DNA from: Monarcha castaneiventris obscurior
Lineage: Eukaryota > Chordata > Aves > Passeriformes > Monarchidae
DNA: 64,000 nucleotides
Reading direction: 5' to 3'
NCBI GenBank assembly: GCA_026261815.1
Contig: JAMPIT010000856.1
Coordinates: 8,354,001 to 8,418,000, forward strand
The first letter of the stretch is position 1. Each line of letters starts with the position of its first letter. Both the position numbers and the translations under genes were made by a program. Positions 46,672 through 58,040 of this stretch are shown here, piece by piece. The notes under the pieces were generated by a model. That model was not told the DNA's origin, did not search any database, and saw only the letters and a list, made by a program, of their open reading frames with translations.

Positions 46672-47654
46672 GTCAGTAACCACCTCATCCCTTTATCCTG
46701 AGAGCAGGAAAATCCCAGTGAGCCACATCCGTGCCTTGTCCTGGCTGATTTTCCGAATGCCTTGGGAGGCAAAATCTTCCAAGTCGGATTTCTTAATCCC
46801 CACCCCAAAACCACGCTGGGCTTGGGGTGGGTTGTGAATATCGGGCAGAGCTGTGGGGTTTTTGTAGCAATCCTTTCACCTCCGTCAGATCAACACATCC
46901 TGAGCTCATCCACAGTGTCCCAGTGTTGTTGTCTCCAAAAAAAAAACCCCAGAGCAGCTCAGCCCCATTCCCGCCCCATGCCACTCTTGGAGTGAGGCAG
47001 GAATGGGGCAAACAAGGAGAACGCAACCCCAAAAATCCCACTAAGAAGGTTGAAATCCCAGTGGGAAAAGCTGGCCAGGAGTTAACCCAAATTCCAAGCC
47101 TCCTGTAAACTCCTCCTGGTTTTTCTTCAATTCCTCCTGGAATTACAAGTTAATTCCCTCTCCCCCAGCTGCTGGTTTGTGCAGGATGTGTTAATAAACA
47201 GCTCCAAGGAAGATCCCATTGCTTTTGACACCACTTCCCTCTCTCCCACAGGGAATAACGGAGTGGAGTAAAACCTTGGCAAAGCTCAGACTTCTTTTGG
47301 TTTTTTTTCCAATAAATAAATGGCTTTGGATACCCCAGGCTCTCCTACCTGCTCCGTACATCCTGGGAAAGGACGGAAAGCTTTAATTACTGCCTGACTT
47401 CTGCGTTCCCGCGTTCCTAATGACCGGGCTGGGGTTAATTAAAACATCCTCGGAATATGTTGGGGCATTTTGCCCCTTCCATTAGTGCTGTGCCATCTTC
47501 CCTGCACTAATGGGGTTTTGTTGTGCTCCGTGTTATTTGTCTGGAATACAATTAGGGACGGTTTTAGTGCTCTGAATAAAACATGAGCTCTCCTGAGCGG
47601 AGCTTCCTCGGAACTCGGGTGCAGTTCCAGACCGGGAAGGAACATCAGGAACAG

Positions 47655-47670
47655 AAAAAAAAAAAAAAAA
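47655..47670. repeat. A16 homopolymer
   Basis: Sixteen consecutive A in an AT-richer stretch. Confidence 0.9.
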
Positions 47671-48692
47671 CCACTTATTACGAATTATTTTTTCCTTAAT
47701 TATGTTTTCCTATAAAGCTGCTGCAGTGTTTAAGGGAGGAGTGGTAGGGGAAGAGCAGGGAAAACTCAGAATCGGGATTCTGCCACCCATAACCAACGTG
47801 CTGAGGGTGTTTTTCCACATTGGATATGCGGGATGAGCTCTCCTGAGGATGAGCAGAAGATCCCCAGAGATCCTCAGAGATCCCCCAAACTCAGGATTGA
47901 GGGTCCCCATGGAGGCAGAAGGGCTGAGCCCTCTGCTCATCCTCAGGGGTAGCCTTGGAGCAGGAATTTTGCTGTTGGAATGAGGGGGAAAGCGGCTGGT
48001 GAGGCAATTTGGGAGTTTTCCAAGGTTTTTCTCACCTTCCATGGCGGGGAGATGTTTGAGGAGGATGAAAACAGCAGGAGAGGCTGCTGCAGGTGTGGCA
48101 TTACGCAGGCTGCAGATGAGAAAAGAAAAACCCTCCCCTGGCTGATCCTGGGCTATCTCCAGCTGGTTTTGGTGGATTTGAGCCGTACCTGGGATATGAT
48201 TTCCCATCTCTCTCCAAAGAAAAGCTGGAGCTGGGAGCAACCCTGGTGGAGGAGAAGCCCCCACCCTTCAATCCAATGCTCCTAAACCTGGAGCTGTTTT
48301 TAGCAGGGAACTCACCGCTGGAATAACAAAGCTGCTTTTTCCAGCGAGGGGATGGATGTGCTGAAGTTATTCCGAGGTTTTTTTGGGATAAGAAGGGAAA
48401 CAAGTGATAGGCAGCGCTTCGTTTGCCCTGCTCTGCCTCCTCAGAGGAGCTGATTTGCCTCAGCAGCAGCTCCAAAGGGAACAGGGAAGCTACAAAATAA
48501 ACACAGCTCCTGCCTCCAGCACAGATCGTGTCTGAAGTTCCTCCCAGCTCCCAGAGTCCTTTCATGTTTTCCTCGCCTGAGAAATGTTCCCTGGAAAATT
48601 TCAAGCCCGACGGAACTCGTGGCCTCTCCGTCTGCCCAGCAGCCGAGTTGAAAGCATTTCCCCGGTGTCAGGGATGGAATCGAGAGGTTCCT

Positions 48693-49172
48693 GGTGCATC
48701 CAGTCCCTGGAGACATTCCAAGCTCCCAGGATATTCCTTGGATTTGACAGCCGAAGGTTTGGAGGCTGTTGATGGCACAAGACACCCCGAAGCTTTGTGC
48801 CTCCTGTTTTTCAATGGAGGGAATCACCTATCAAGTGCCAATCCATCCCAAATTCCCAGCTCCAGCAGTTTCTGTGGGACATTTCCAAGAGATTCGGGAT
48901 TTACAGTTGGGATGTGAGGACAGGACTCCCCATTTGTGCATCCAGTCTCTGGAGACATTCCAAGCTCCCAGGATATGCCTTGGATTTGACCACTGAAGGT
49001 TTGGAAGCTGTTGATGGCACGAGACACTCCAAAGCCTTGTGCCTCCTGCTTTTGAGGGTAGGGAATCGCCTACCGAGTGTCCATCCAAAATTCCCAGCTC
49101 CAGAGGTTTCTGTGAGGCATTTCCAAGAGATTCTGGATCAACAGGTAGGATCTGAGGACAGGACCCCACGCT
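48693..49172. repeat. 242-bp tandem duplication
   Basis: Two copies start with GTGCATCCAGTC at 48693 and 48935. They share CTGGAGACATTCCAAGCTCC, CCTTGGATTTGAC, GGCTGTTGATGGCAC-type words and TTCCAAGAGATTC. The flanks are unrelated. Confidence 0.92.
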
Positions 49173-49855
49173 TGGCCTTGCAAAGAAATCTTTGGCTTTT
49201 CCATGGAGGTTTCCAACAGTTTCACTGCTTGGTGGGAGTCCAGTCTGAGATCCATCAAGGCTTTGGTGGGCAACGTGGATCCCCCTGAGTCTTTCCTTCA
49301 AATCCGAAATGGAGTATCCTGGAAATCCAAAGTACCAGGATCAGAACTCTGTTTCCTAGGCCAAATCTTGGATTATCCATCTTTTACCAGCTCTGCTCCA
49401 AGTGCCAAGTGAAAGTGAGGCCCTGGGAGTTGTCCCGTTAATTTGCTAATTACGGATGTGCTCCCTGGAAGACAAACCCAGCTCCCCCTGGAGCATTCCC
49501 TGCTCCTTTTCCACTCCATGAAGAGTTCCCCACTGGGATCAGTTACACTCAAATTCCCTCCCTCAGCCTCTGGATAAATCCGGGCTGTGCTGAGCTGGGC
49601 CCACGCCAGGGAATGGAGCCAGGCCTGGCACTGCCACTTCGGGGACTTCAAACCCCACTTGGGCAATTCCCGCAAGGAATTTGGAGCCAACACCTGGAGC
49701 TGGCTCCAGACCCCTCCCTGCAGGTGGGAATGGGCATTTCCAAGGTTTTCCCGCTGTGTGGTCCTTCCTGAGGCTTCCCAGTGCTCTGCTCCAGCTTCCC
49801 AAGCACACGGCAGATGGAAACCCTGGCTTTGTGCCATGCTGGGGTTTCAAGTCCT

Positions 49856-49905
49856 TGGAATCATGGAATTATTAAGGTTGGAATGGATCAACCCAGCCCC
49901 ACCAC
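49856..49905 (-). mobile_element. CR1-type terminal remnant
   Basis: GGAATCATGGAATTATTAAGG, TTGGAATGGATCAACCC resembles a decayed antisense terminus of a different CR1 subfamily. Confidence 0.45.
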
Positions 49906-50906
49906 CAATTTCACCACTCAGCCATGTCCTCGGTGGCTCCTGTTCCTCGTTTTTGGCTCAGTTCCTGTGGACCAGTTTCTGATTTATAAAGACTCACTCA
50001 TTCCCTCCAGGAAAAAAGAAATTTTTGGAAGTTGATCACTGAAACAGCTCCAAATCCTCAGGAATTCTGCATGGCAAATTGAGGGTAAGAGGCAAAGTCA
50101 CCTCAGTGCGATGCCAGGGGTGACCTCAAACAGCTCCAGGGCACGGCCAGCAGAGCAGGAAACACCAGGACAGCCAGATATTCCCAATTAAACCGTGGAG
50201 AGCCGGGAAAAGCTTCCAACAGGACGGGAAGGCTCCAGCAGCGCCCAGCTGGGACACGGGGGCAGGGAGGAACGGGAGCAAGGCTGGCAGGATCCCAAAA
50301 TTCCCTCTGCTGATGGCCCAAATCCATCCTGCTGTTCCTTCAACCCTTTGGCTGTGGATTTTTGATGGACTTTGCTCCATCCTGGCTGCAGATTCCATTG
50401 GAAATCTTTTCCCACTGCCCCTTCCCAAGTGCCTGGGTGCAGCAGCTCGGCTCGGATTTGCCTCTGGCCTTCCTTATCTCTTTGTTTCTTTGGAAACCCA
50501 AAGCAAAACCTCTTTTTCCTTAGGATCCAACAGCTCCCTCACAGGGATGCCTTGGATGCTGTTGTGTTCTTGGAACAGGAGGGATTTGGGATGTATTTCC
50601 AAGCATTCCCCTGGAGTGAAAGCCATCAATTGTAATTCCAGCCAGGCTAAGTGGCCATAACCCCGCTAAAACAACAACTCTGCACACGTTTGCCACCCAT
50701 GGATGGAAAAGAGCAGGAAAACTGACTCCAGGTCCTTCCCAGAAATGTTATGGGGGGATGGGGAGGAAGAATGAAGAAGGAAATGTTCTTTATTCTGAAT
50801 AATCAAACGGAATTAAATTATTTGTGCGTTGTTTGTTGGATTGGAGGTTCAGGTTTGGTCATGGCAGGAGAGAAAAGGTGGGGTGCAGCTCCTTGTCCTG
50901 CAAATT

Positions 50907-51235
50907 CATGGAATCATGGAATGGGTTGGGTTGGAAGGGACCTTAAAGATCGTCTTATGGGCAGGGACACCTTCCACCATCCCAGGGTGCTCCGAGCCCC
51001 ATCCAGCCTGGCCTTGGACAATTCCAGGGATCCAGGGGCAGCCACAGCTTCTCTGGGAATCTGTGCCAGGACCTCCCCACCCTCACAGGGAACAATTCCT
51101 TCCAAATATCCAACCTAAATTTCCCCTCATTCAGTGTGAACCCATTCCCCCTTTTCCCATCCCCACAATTCCTGCTGGAGTTTCCCTCTCCAGTTTCCTT
51201 GGAGGTTCCTTCACATCCTGGGAGGAAAATCCTGC
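50907..51235 (-). mobile_element. CR1 LINE 3' fragment, extended
   Basis: Antisense copy with AATCATGGAATGGGTTGGG, GGGCAGGGACACCTTCCACC, CAGCCACAGCTTCTCTGGG and the upstream CAGTGTGAACCCATTCCCCC block. It is one of the best preserved copies here. Confidence 0.9.
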
Positions 51236-51264
51236 TTTCCAAAGTGTTCCCTGTGCCTGCAGTA

Positions 51265-51382
51265 AAGGTTGGAAGGGACCTTAAAGCTCATCCCATTCCA
51301 CCCCTGCCATGAGCAGGGACACCTTCCTCTATCCCAGGGTGCTCCTAACCCGATCCAACCTGGCCTGGGACACTTCCAGGCA
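51265..51382 (-). mobile_element. CR1 LINE 3' fragment
   Basis: Antisense copy with GGTTGGAAGGGACCTTAAAG, GAGCAGGGACACCTTCC and CAACCTGGCCTGGGACACTTCC. It ends about 150 bases before the S4 exon. Confidence 0.88.
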
Positions 51383-51530
51383 CATGGAATTGCATCCACT
51401 GGAAAAACTGGAAACATAGAGTGGGTGGATTTGCACTCGTGGGCTTGCAGGCAGCAAAGCTTTTCCCCACCCCAATTCCATGCCGAGCTGGAGCATCCCC
51501 ATCCTGACCCCTTTCCTGTTTTCCCTGCAG

Positions 51531-51628
51531 GATGATGGAATATTCCCTGGATGGACACAACGTGAGCCTCTCCGCCATCCGCACCGTCCGCGTCCTGCGG
51601 CCACTGCGGGCCATCAACAGGGTCCCAA
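51531..51628 (+). CDS. CACNA1H: CACNA1H exon: domain I S3-S4 loop and S4 voltage sensor
   Basis: This 98-base exon encodes the end of S3 ([14 protein letters not shown]) and the whole S4 ([17 protein letters not shown]), with arginines every third residue, the gating charges. It begins with one base completing glycine and ends with one base (A) of a split serine. The loop motif DGH followed by the NVS glycosylation sequon is the signature of Cav3.2; in the human channel this histidine (H191) gives high-affinity zinc and nickel block, and the next asparagine (N192) is glycosylated. Cav3.1 and Cav3.3 have a glutamine in place of the histidine. This exon is the strongest argument for CACNA1H over CACNA1G or CACNA1I. 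Donor GTAAGT is strong; a minisatellite starts within 30 bases of it. Confidence 0.96.
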
Positions 51629-51654
51629 GTAAGTGACACCATCCTGGGCACGGC

Positions 51655-51947
51655 TCGGTCTGGGAAAACTGGGAAACCATGGGAATAACCCCACCCCGCC
51701 TGGATTTCTGAGCTTGGTCTGGGAAAACTGGGAAACCATGGGAATAACCCCACCCTGCCTGGATTTCTGAGCTCGGTCTGGAAAAACTGGGAAACCATGG
51801 GAATAACCCCACCCCGCCTGGATTTCTGAGCTCGGTCTGGGAAAACTGGGAAACCATGGGAATAACCCCACCCTGCCTGGATTTCTGAGCTCGGTCTGGG
51901 AAAACTGGGAAACCATGGGAATAACCCCACCCCACCTGGATTTCTGC
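51655..51947. repeat. 59-bp minisatellite, five copies
   Basis: Five nearly identical units contain TCTGGGAAAACTGGGAAACC, ATGGGAATAACCCCACCC and CTGGATTTCTGAGCTCGG. Each carries three GGG triplets. The array begins about 26 bases after the donor of the S4 exon. Confidence 0.97.
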
Positions 51948-54165
51948 TTTGTGGAATCTGCTCCCCTGCTACTGAGAGGAAATTAATTTATTTGAATTTT
52001 TAATGGCGAACTAGAGCTCGTCGTTGTAGTTGGTGTTAGGGAAGGCCAAGGGAGCAGGGAATTGACCCTCAGGGCTGCTTCCCAACGTTTTTGTGGCTTT
52101 TCTAAGGAAAACAACTCTGCTCGTGCTGTAAAGTAAACAATGTTCTTCCAACGAAAGGGAAAAGGTCACTTCCAAGAGGGATCTTCTTGTCCTGCTGGGT
52201 TCATTTTCCCTCCTCGGCGATTTAAGGTCTTTCCATGACTTTATGTTCGGGATTAGCAGCTCAGGAGCCTCCCTTGCTGCTAAAACCCCACGGAGGGTTT
52301 GCTCCGTGTGGAACAAAATTGGGATCATCCTTGATAGGAAGTTCAAGTGGCTCCTAAATCCATTTTCAAGTGGCTTCAGCTGCTTGGCTTCTAAATCCAA
52401 TTTGAAAGCTGAAGCTCCCCGCTGGAATAATTCCCTGCTGGAATCTGCCAGCTGCTGAGCCATCCTTTGCAAGGTGCTCGTTCCACAGCAATTCCAGCCG
52501 TTTCCAACCCAAATCCACTCCAATTAAAATGCAGCAGCATTGTATGGAAATCACAGGGATCCCTGCAGAAAGAAAAAAGGGATTTTTTCCCATTCTTTTG
52601 GAAAGCACTTGGAGTGATCCAGCCCCACACCCTGCCTGGATTCACTGTCAGCACATCCAGGGACAGCCAAACTCCCCAGAAGGAGTTCAATTCCAGGCCC
52701 TCCGAGGAAAATGTGAGGGAGCAGATGGATGTTTACACCCAGGAGCCTCGGGAGTTTCTCTCCGTACTCCAGTTCCACAGGATTTTTCTGGAAAACAAGG
52801 AATAAAACCAGCAAATTCCACGGCGACGTCCTCAGGGAAAAACAAGACCGAAAAAAGAGAGGCTGAAAGGGGACACGGAACCCTTTGGAGCCTTGAGGTT
52901 TTGTTGCCAGGGTTTGGAAAGCACAATGTGGAGCTTCCCTCTGGGATTTGGAGCTCCAGGAAAAGTTTCCCTCTGGGATTTGGGGACCTCGCTGGGATGG
53001 GGTGGAGCAGGGGGACCCTGGCACGGGCTGGGCTCGGATCGCTCCAGGCCAGGACGAGGATCAGGCTCCCTCTGAACTCCTTCAAATCCACAAAATCCCT
53101 CACAGCGCTCCCATGGAATAGTGGGAATCTCAAGCTGGGATCAGCTGGGCTGAGGGCAGCAGCCAGGGAAATTTAAGGATTTACAGGGATCCAAACAACT
53201 CCAGCTTTAGGTGGAATTTTGCTCTTGTGTTTGTCTCCCTTAGCTCCGACACGGAATGAGCCTTCCGGGCTGTTTTCACTGCACTTCCCATGGGATTTGC
53301 ACATTTTTCCAACAGACAGGTGATAGAAAACATCCCATTTTTCCGTTAATATTCTGTGGGATAAAATCCAGCGAGCTCAATCCGTGTTCGGAGTGGAGGT
53401 GCCTGAGGAGCGGCTGGGCTGGGCTGACACCACCAGAGCCCTGAGCAAGCACCAGGATTGGGATTCCTAGAAATTACTCCCAGAAATATCCCCATTCCTG
53501 GAGGGCAGATCATCCCAGCCTCCACTTGGTCTGGGAGACACCAACCCCATCCACCTGGAACGTCGGGAATTTTGCTGTTTCAGACCGATACGTTCCAGAA
53601 CCTGTGGAGGAGGGATGGGGACATCCCTGGATTTTTGTGGTTACATTTTCAGCCTTTCATCCATGGGGACGGCACAACTCATCCAAGGGATTTCCTTGGA
53701 ATTCCAGCACGTCCCAGCAGTGGCGACAGCACAGCCCCATCCATGCCATTCCCAGCTCTGGGATTTGGGAATGGGATTTTTTCCACAAGGATGTGGAGAA
53801 GATAAAATTTCCAGCAGGATCAGAAGACATGAACATGGCATTTAATCCAGGGAAACAGGGAGAACCAACCTGGAGATTTATCCCTGGGATTCCTGGGCTC
53901 TTCCTGGGACCCAGCCAGCACCATCAGCTCGTTGCTTCCAGGCACCAGAAATTCACCCCCAAGACTATTTCATCTGGGTGCAGTTTGTTAAGAGAAGAAA
54001 GAAGAACCCCAGCCAATAAAAACATCATTTCTGTTGGAAATTATTCCTTCCAAACCTCTGGAAAAACAGAAATCTTGCAATTTATACACTCAGCAGGGGC
54101 TTGGAGTCACAGATTTTTTTTCAGCAGTGGCCACTGGGGGTTTTTTTCCCAATCCATTTCATTGC

Positions 54166-54534
54166 TTTATTTTTATTTTTATTTTTATTTTTATTTTTAT
54201 TTTTATTTTTATTTTTATTTTTATTTGTTCATTTTCATTTTTTATTATTATTTTAACTTTAATCTTTATTTTTTTGTTTTAGTTTTATTTATTTTTCATT
54301 TTTATTTTTTATTGTTATTATTTTATTTTTATTTTCATTTTTTTTACTTTCCTTTTTTAAATTTAATTTTAATTTTAATTATTATTATTCTTATTTTTAT
54401 TTCATTTTCATTTTCATTTTTATTTTTATTTTTTTTTATTTTGTTTTTGTTTTTATTTTCATTTTTATTTTTATTTTCATTTTCATTTTTTTTTTAATTT
54501 GTATTTTCCTTTTCATTTCTATTTTCCTGCTGTG
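54166..54534. repeat. (TTTTTA)n tract with degenerate T-rich continuation
   Basis: A near-perfect hexamer array (54166-54232) continues as ATTTT, ATTTTCATTTT and TTATTATT variants. The phenylalanine/tyrosine-rich open frame across it is not a gene. Confidence 0.95.
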
Positions 54535-56635
54535 TGCTTCAAATCAGGCATCCCATGGAATGGGAATGAAAATCCTGCTCCTTGTTTCAGCCCCGGTGCT
54601 GCTTTTTTCCCATGGCACACTCAACATCCCATGGAGGGGCTGGAGAACAGCTGGATTCCATCTCCAGGATGGTGCCACCGAACAACCCCAAATTCCAACA
54701 GGAGCTGAGCAGAAAAAAATCGTCTGGCACGGGGAGAGAACTTTTACCCATTTTTGGAAAAAAGAGCGAGGATATCAGTGAGAGTGGGGAGGAAAAAACA
54801 GGAGAAAATCCCAGCATCATCTTTCCAGTGGGGATTGAGTGAGTTTTGTTTTCCCAAAGATGGATTTGCAAGGAAAATGCTGGATTGCTCCTGGGCAGGG
54901 CCAGGAGTTGGATTTGTTGATCCTGATGTGTCCCTTCCCACTCGGGGTATTCCATGATCGCGTGATGGGACGCATTGGGAATAAACACCAGGAATTCCAA
55001 ACCCCCTTTGCCTCCAGCTCTGGGGCTCCAGAGGATGGAATTTGCTCCGTCCCTTCCCTCAGGGTGGCACTGGGACAGCGCAGGGCAGGGATGGGGGAGG
55101 CTGGCACAGGCTGCCTCCGCTCCGGAGAGGATCCGGCGCCAGCAGCGGGAATTGCGCCGGAGCCAAGGCCCAGCTGGGCACGGAGACCTCAGAAGGCTCC
55201 GGATGCAGAGGTCATTACTCATCCCTAATTATTAATTAGCTGGGAATTCTTGGCCGGGCTGCCAGATCCCCTCGTGCCGCCTGACAGGGTGGTGGCAGCT
55301 CCAGCCCCGCTTGGCTCCCTGGGATTTGGCTCCCTTGGATTTCCGCTGGCAAATCCACACGAGGGGTGGCGTGATGGGATCCCAGCCTGGGAATGCTGGG
55401 ATGGACGGGTGGAATGCTGGGATGGATGGACACCGCTCTCCTGGAGACCCCGGTGCTCCCAGCGCCCATCCCCGAGGGCTGCAGATTCCAGGCTCAGCAC
55501 CACGGAATTACAGGAGAGGTGTCAGGCACGGCTTGGGAGAAGCCAGTGGAATCTGCTGGGGGAGCAGTGAGTGCCTGGATCCAACGGGATGACTCCCAGA
55601 GAGCATATCCTGGGAATACTCAGGGAGAGAAGGCTCCACGCGGGCAGGCAGGAAAAGGTGTTTGCAGACAGGGATTTTAGTGGGATAAATCACTCCAAAG
55701 CCAACGGGGTCTCCTTGCCAGCAGCCACAATTCCCACCGTGCCATGAACTTGATCCCTGTGGATCCCAAGGCTTGGATTTGGCTTCATTCCCTCCTAGAA
55801 TTCAGGATTTGCCTTTGTCTCTTCCCTCTTTTCCTCAGTTCATCCGTTATCTGCTGTTGGAATAATCGTTTGGCCCTTTCCCAGAGGTTCATTAACCTCT
55901 GCTGAGCTCCAAGTCATTCCCATTCTATTCCCATTTTATCCTCGACTTTGGAGGTGCCCTGAGGTGTGAGAGGGGCAGCCCCGAGTCCCAGCCCCATCCC
56001 TGCCTCCTTTCCCAGTCTCTCCCAGCAAGGTGCTGGGAATGCCAGGCTTAGCTGAGGCCCTGCAAAGCTCCCATTCCTCGAGTTGGAATGTTTGAGATGG
56101 AATATTTGGCATGGAAATCGGCATTTCCCTGGCACCAGAGGCCGGGGGAGCCCAGGGCTCACGGAGAGGTGTGGGATCATTGGGAAGGTCTCCCACAGCC
56201 TCTGCATGAGGAGGGAAAGGGAGCAGAGTTTTCCTTGCAGGGAAAAACATTTACATCCTGCTTTCCACCCTCAAAGTCACAATTTCCCTGCTTTCCCAGC
56301 TTTCCAGAACTTGCCCGTGTCCATCAAGGAGAGGAGTTCTCCATGGAAGAGGAATTCTCTGTGGTGGAGGCCCAGCTCCCATCCCACCCCAGGCTCCGTG
56401 GATTTTAGGACAATTTCTGCAATCCATGAGAGGAGTTTGCTGTGTTTACAAATCCATATTTTGACAATTCCTCCAGAGCCTGGTGATTCCCAGGAGTGTT
56501 TCTCCGGGAAAAATCACCTTGCGGTTCGTGTGTCCTTGAGTGTGTGGGAGTTGGGTACTCTGCACAAATCCAGGTTCTTTATCTTCACCTCTGGGGAGCT
56601 TTACCTCGAGCCCCAACAGATGAGAAACGGCTGCA

Positions 56636-57080
56636 GATGTTGTTTCAGGTTGTTTATTTCTCCTTCTCTCTGCCAGCTCTCAGCTCCGGCCGCACATCTG
56701 ATGCAGCCGAGTCCGAGCGGGCACTGCCCAGCCCTGGGCTGTCCCGTCCTTTTTGTGCCCTTTCCATCATCCAACCATTCTTCACAACGGATTTATTATT
56801 TACTATTCCATACCAATTAATTTGCACCTATTCTAGACACGTAATTTCTACCTCTTTTTCATTCTACCAATCGTTTTGTGCCAGAGATTATGGAGGAGAA
56901 GAAGATTATGGAGGAGAAGAAGAAGAACAGGGCAACGCCCAAAATCCTCCATCTTAAACCCTTCGTCCTCATATTAAAAACCCTGAAATCTACTTTTTTA
57001 CCTTGTAAAACACTAAACCACTACTCATTTTCACACTCTCGTGGCTTGCAACGACTCTTGCAGTGTTGGTAACTTTTCCC
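56636..57080. mobile_element. Possible endogenous retrovirus-derived segment
   Basis: The sequence differs sharply from its surroundings: AT-rich, few GGAAT words, with ATTTATTATTTACTATTCC, GACACGTAATTTCTACC and GCCCAAAATCCTCCATC. It resembles LTR or 3' noncoding sequence of songbird endogenous retroviruses as I remember them. I see no complete LTR ends, no target duplication and no viral protein. An 18-bp unit (AGATTATGGAGGAGAAGA) is duplicated at 56885-56925. Confidence 0.35.
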
Positions 57081-57400
57081 ATGGGCTGAGGTCAAAGCCG
57101 GTGCCATTCTGGGCTTCTTGCCAGGGTCTGGGACCCCCTTGCTGGGGCTCCTGACCCCCCAGGGCAGCCCGAGGCGTGCCTTGGGTTCCAACATGAGTCC
57201 TCCAGAAAACACCTGGAAACCCCACTCTTGGATCCACCCTCTGGAGATTGCTCTTTGTTCCCATTCCCTGCTGAGCCTTTGGCATCTTCCCCTTCCTTTT
57301 CAGCGTTGGGGGAAAACACCAACATCCCAAATTTTTTGCACATCCAAGCTGGGAACAGTAGGTTCTTCTCATCCTAAGGCAGTTTTCCCTTCTCCCACAG

Positions 57401-57560
57401 GTATGAGGATCCTGGTGACCCTGCTGCTGGACACTCTGCCTATGTTAGGCAACGTCCTCCTCCTCTGCTTCTTCGTCTTCTTCATCTTCGGGATTGTCGG
57501 GGTCCAGCTCTGGGCGGGGCTGCTGAGGAACCGCTGCTTCCTAGACAGGAATTTTGCCAT
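57401..57560 (+). CDS. CACNA1H: CACNA1H exon: domain I S4-S5 linker and S5
   Basis: This 160-base exon starts with two bases completing serine, then [19 protein letters not shown] (S4-S5 linker into S5), the phenylalanine-rich S5 core ([14 protein letters not shown]) and [16 protein letters not shown], where the extracellular loop begins. The linker and S5 are nearly invariant among Cav3 paralogues, so this exon alone proves a T-type channel but not the paralogue. The 3' phase is 2; AT plus the next G makes methionine. The open frame runs on upstream of 57401, but the CCCACAG acceptor and phase agreement with the S4 exon fix the start. Confidence 0.96.
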
Positions 57561-57984
57561 GTAAGTACAGCAAAAGGAGAAATTCTCCGTCTTTTTCATC
57601 CTTTCTGGCCCCTGCTGGAAAAACCCCAGCCCTCAGCAGGGCTCTGGGTCCAGCTGGGAGCTTTTTGTCCGAAAAAAAACCATTTGTCAGCGACTTCCTG
57701 AGGGTTGGAGTGTTTTCCTGCTGCACCCAAAGGACAAGGATGGGAGTGGGTTGGATCAGCCCTGCCTGAGATCCCTGACTCTGGGAATTGGAGGATTTAG
57801 AACAAATTCCCAGTTCTCCCAACAGTTCGGATCACCGAGCACACTGGCAGGGGGTTGGTGAAACCCAGAGATAAAACCTTGCCGGGCTTTGGAGATCAGC
57901 AGCTGGATGTGAAAAGCGTTCAAATCACTGGGACGCAGCTCCCGGTGTGGGCCAGGCATCGGGAATGGGCAGCACCTGGAACCA

Positions 57985-58040
57985 CGGGATCCTTAGGGCT
58001 GGAAAACACCTCCAGGATCATCGAGCCCAACCTTAACGAG
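57985..58040 (-). mobile_element. CR1-type terminal remnant, divergent subfamily
   Basis: AGGGCTGGAAAACACCTCCAG, GATCATCGAGCCCAACC is the antisense terminus of a CR1 subfamily distinct from most copies in the window. Sequence to about 58170 may belong to it. Confidence 0.6.

Larger units (their letters stand above)
46672..51530 (+). other. CACNA1H: Intron between S2-S3 and S4 exons
   Basis: This 4859-base phase-2 intron has ordinary GT-AG ends. It holds a CR1-poor, AT-richer stretch at about 47280-47720, a 16-base A run (47655-47670), a 242-bp tandem duplication (48693-49172) and two antisense CR1 fragments shortly before the acceptor. No further exon was seen; apparent frames at 48.5-49.3 kb are products of the duplication. 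Confidence 0.9.
51629..57400 (+). other. CACNA1H: Intron between S4 and S5 exons
   Basis: This 5772-base phase-1 intron begins with GTAAGT and ends with TCTCCCACAG. It contains a 59-bp minisatellite, a (TTTTTA)n tract near 54.2 kb and a possible retrovirus-derived segment near 56.9 kb. The remaining stretches (51950-54160, 54540-56630) show no gene or recognised element. Confidence 0.9.

Noticed and set aside
54160..54500. Phe/Tyr-rich frame suggesting membrane helices
   Set aside because: It is the translation of the (TTTTTA)n tract.
57118..57400. Extension of the S5 exon upstream along the open frame
   Set aside because: Phase with the S4 exon and the TCTCCCACAG acceptor place the start at 57401; the upstream translation is not channel-like.
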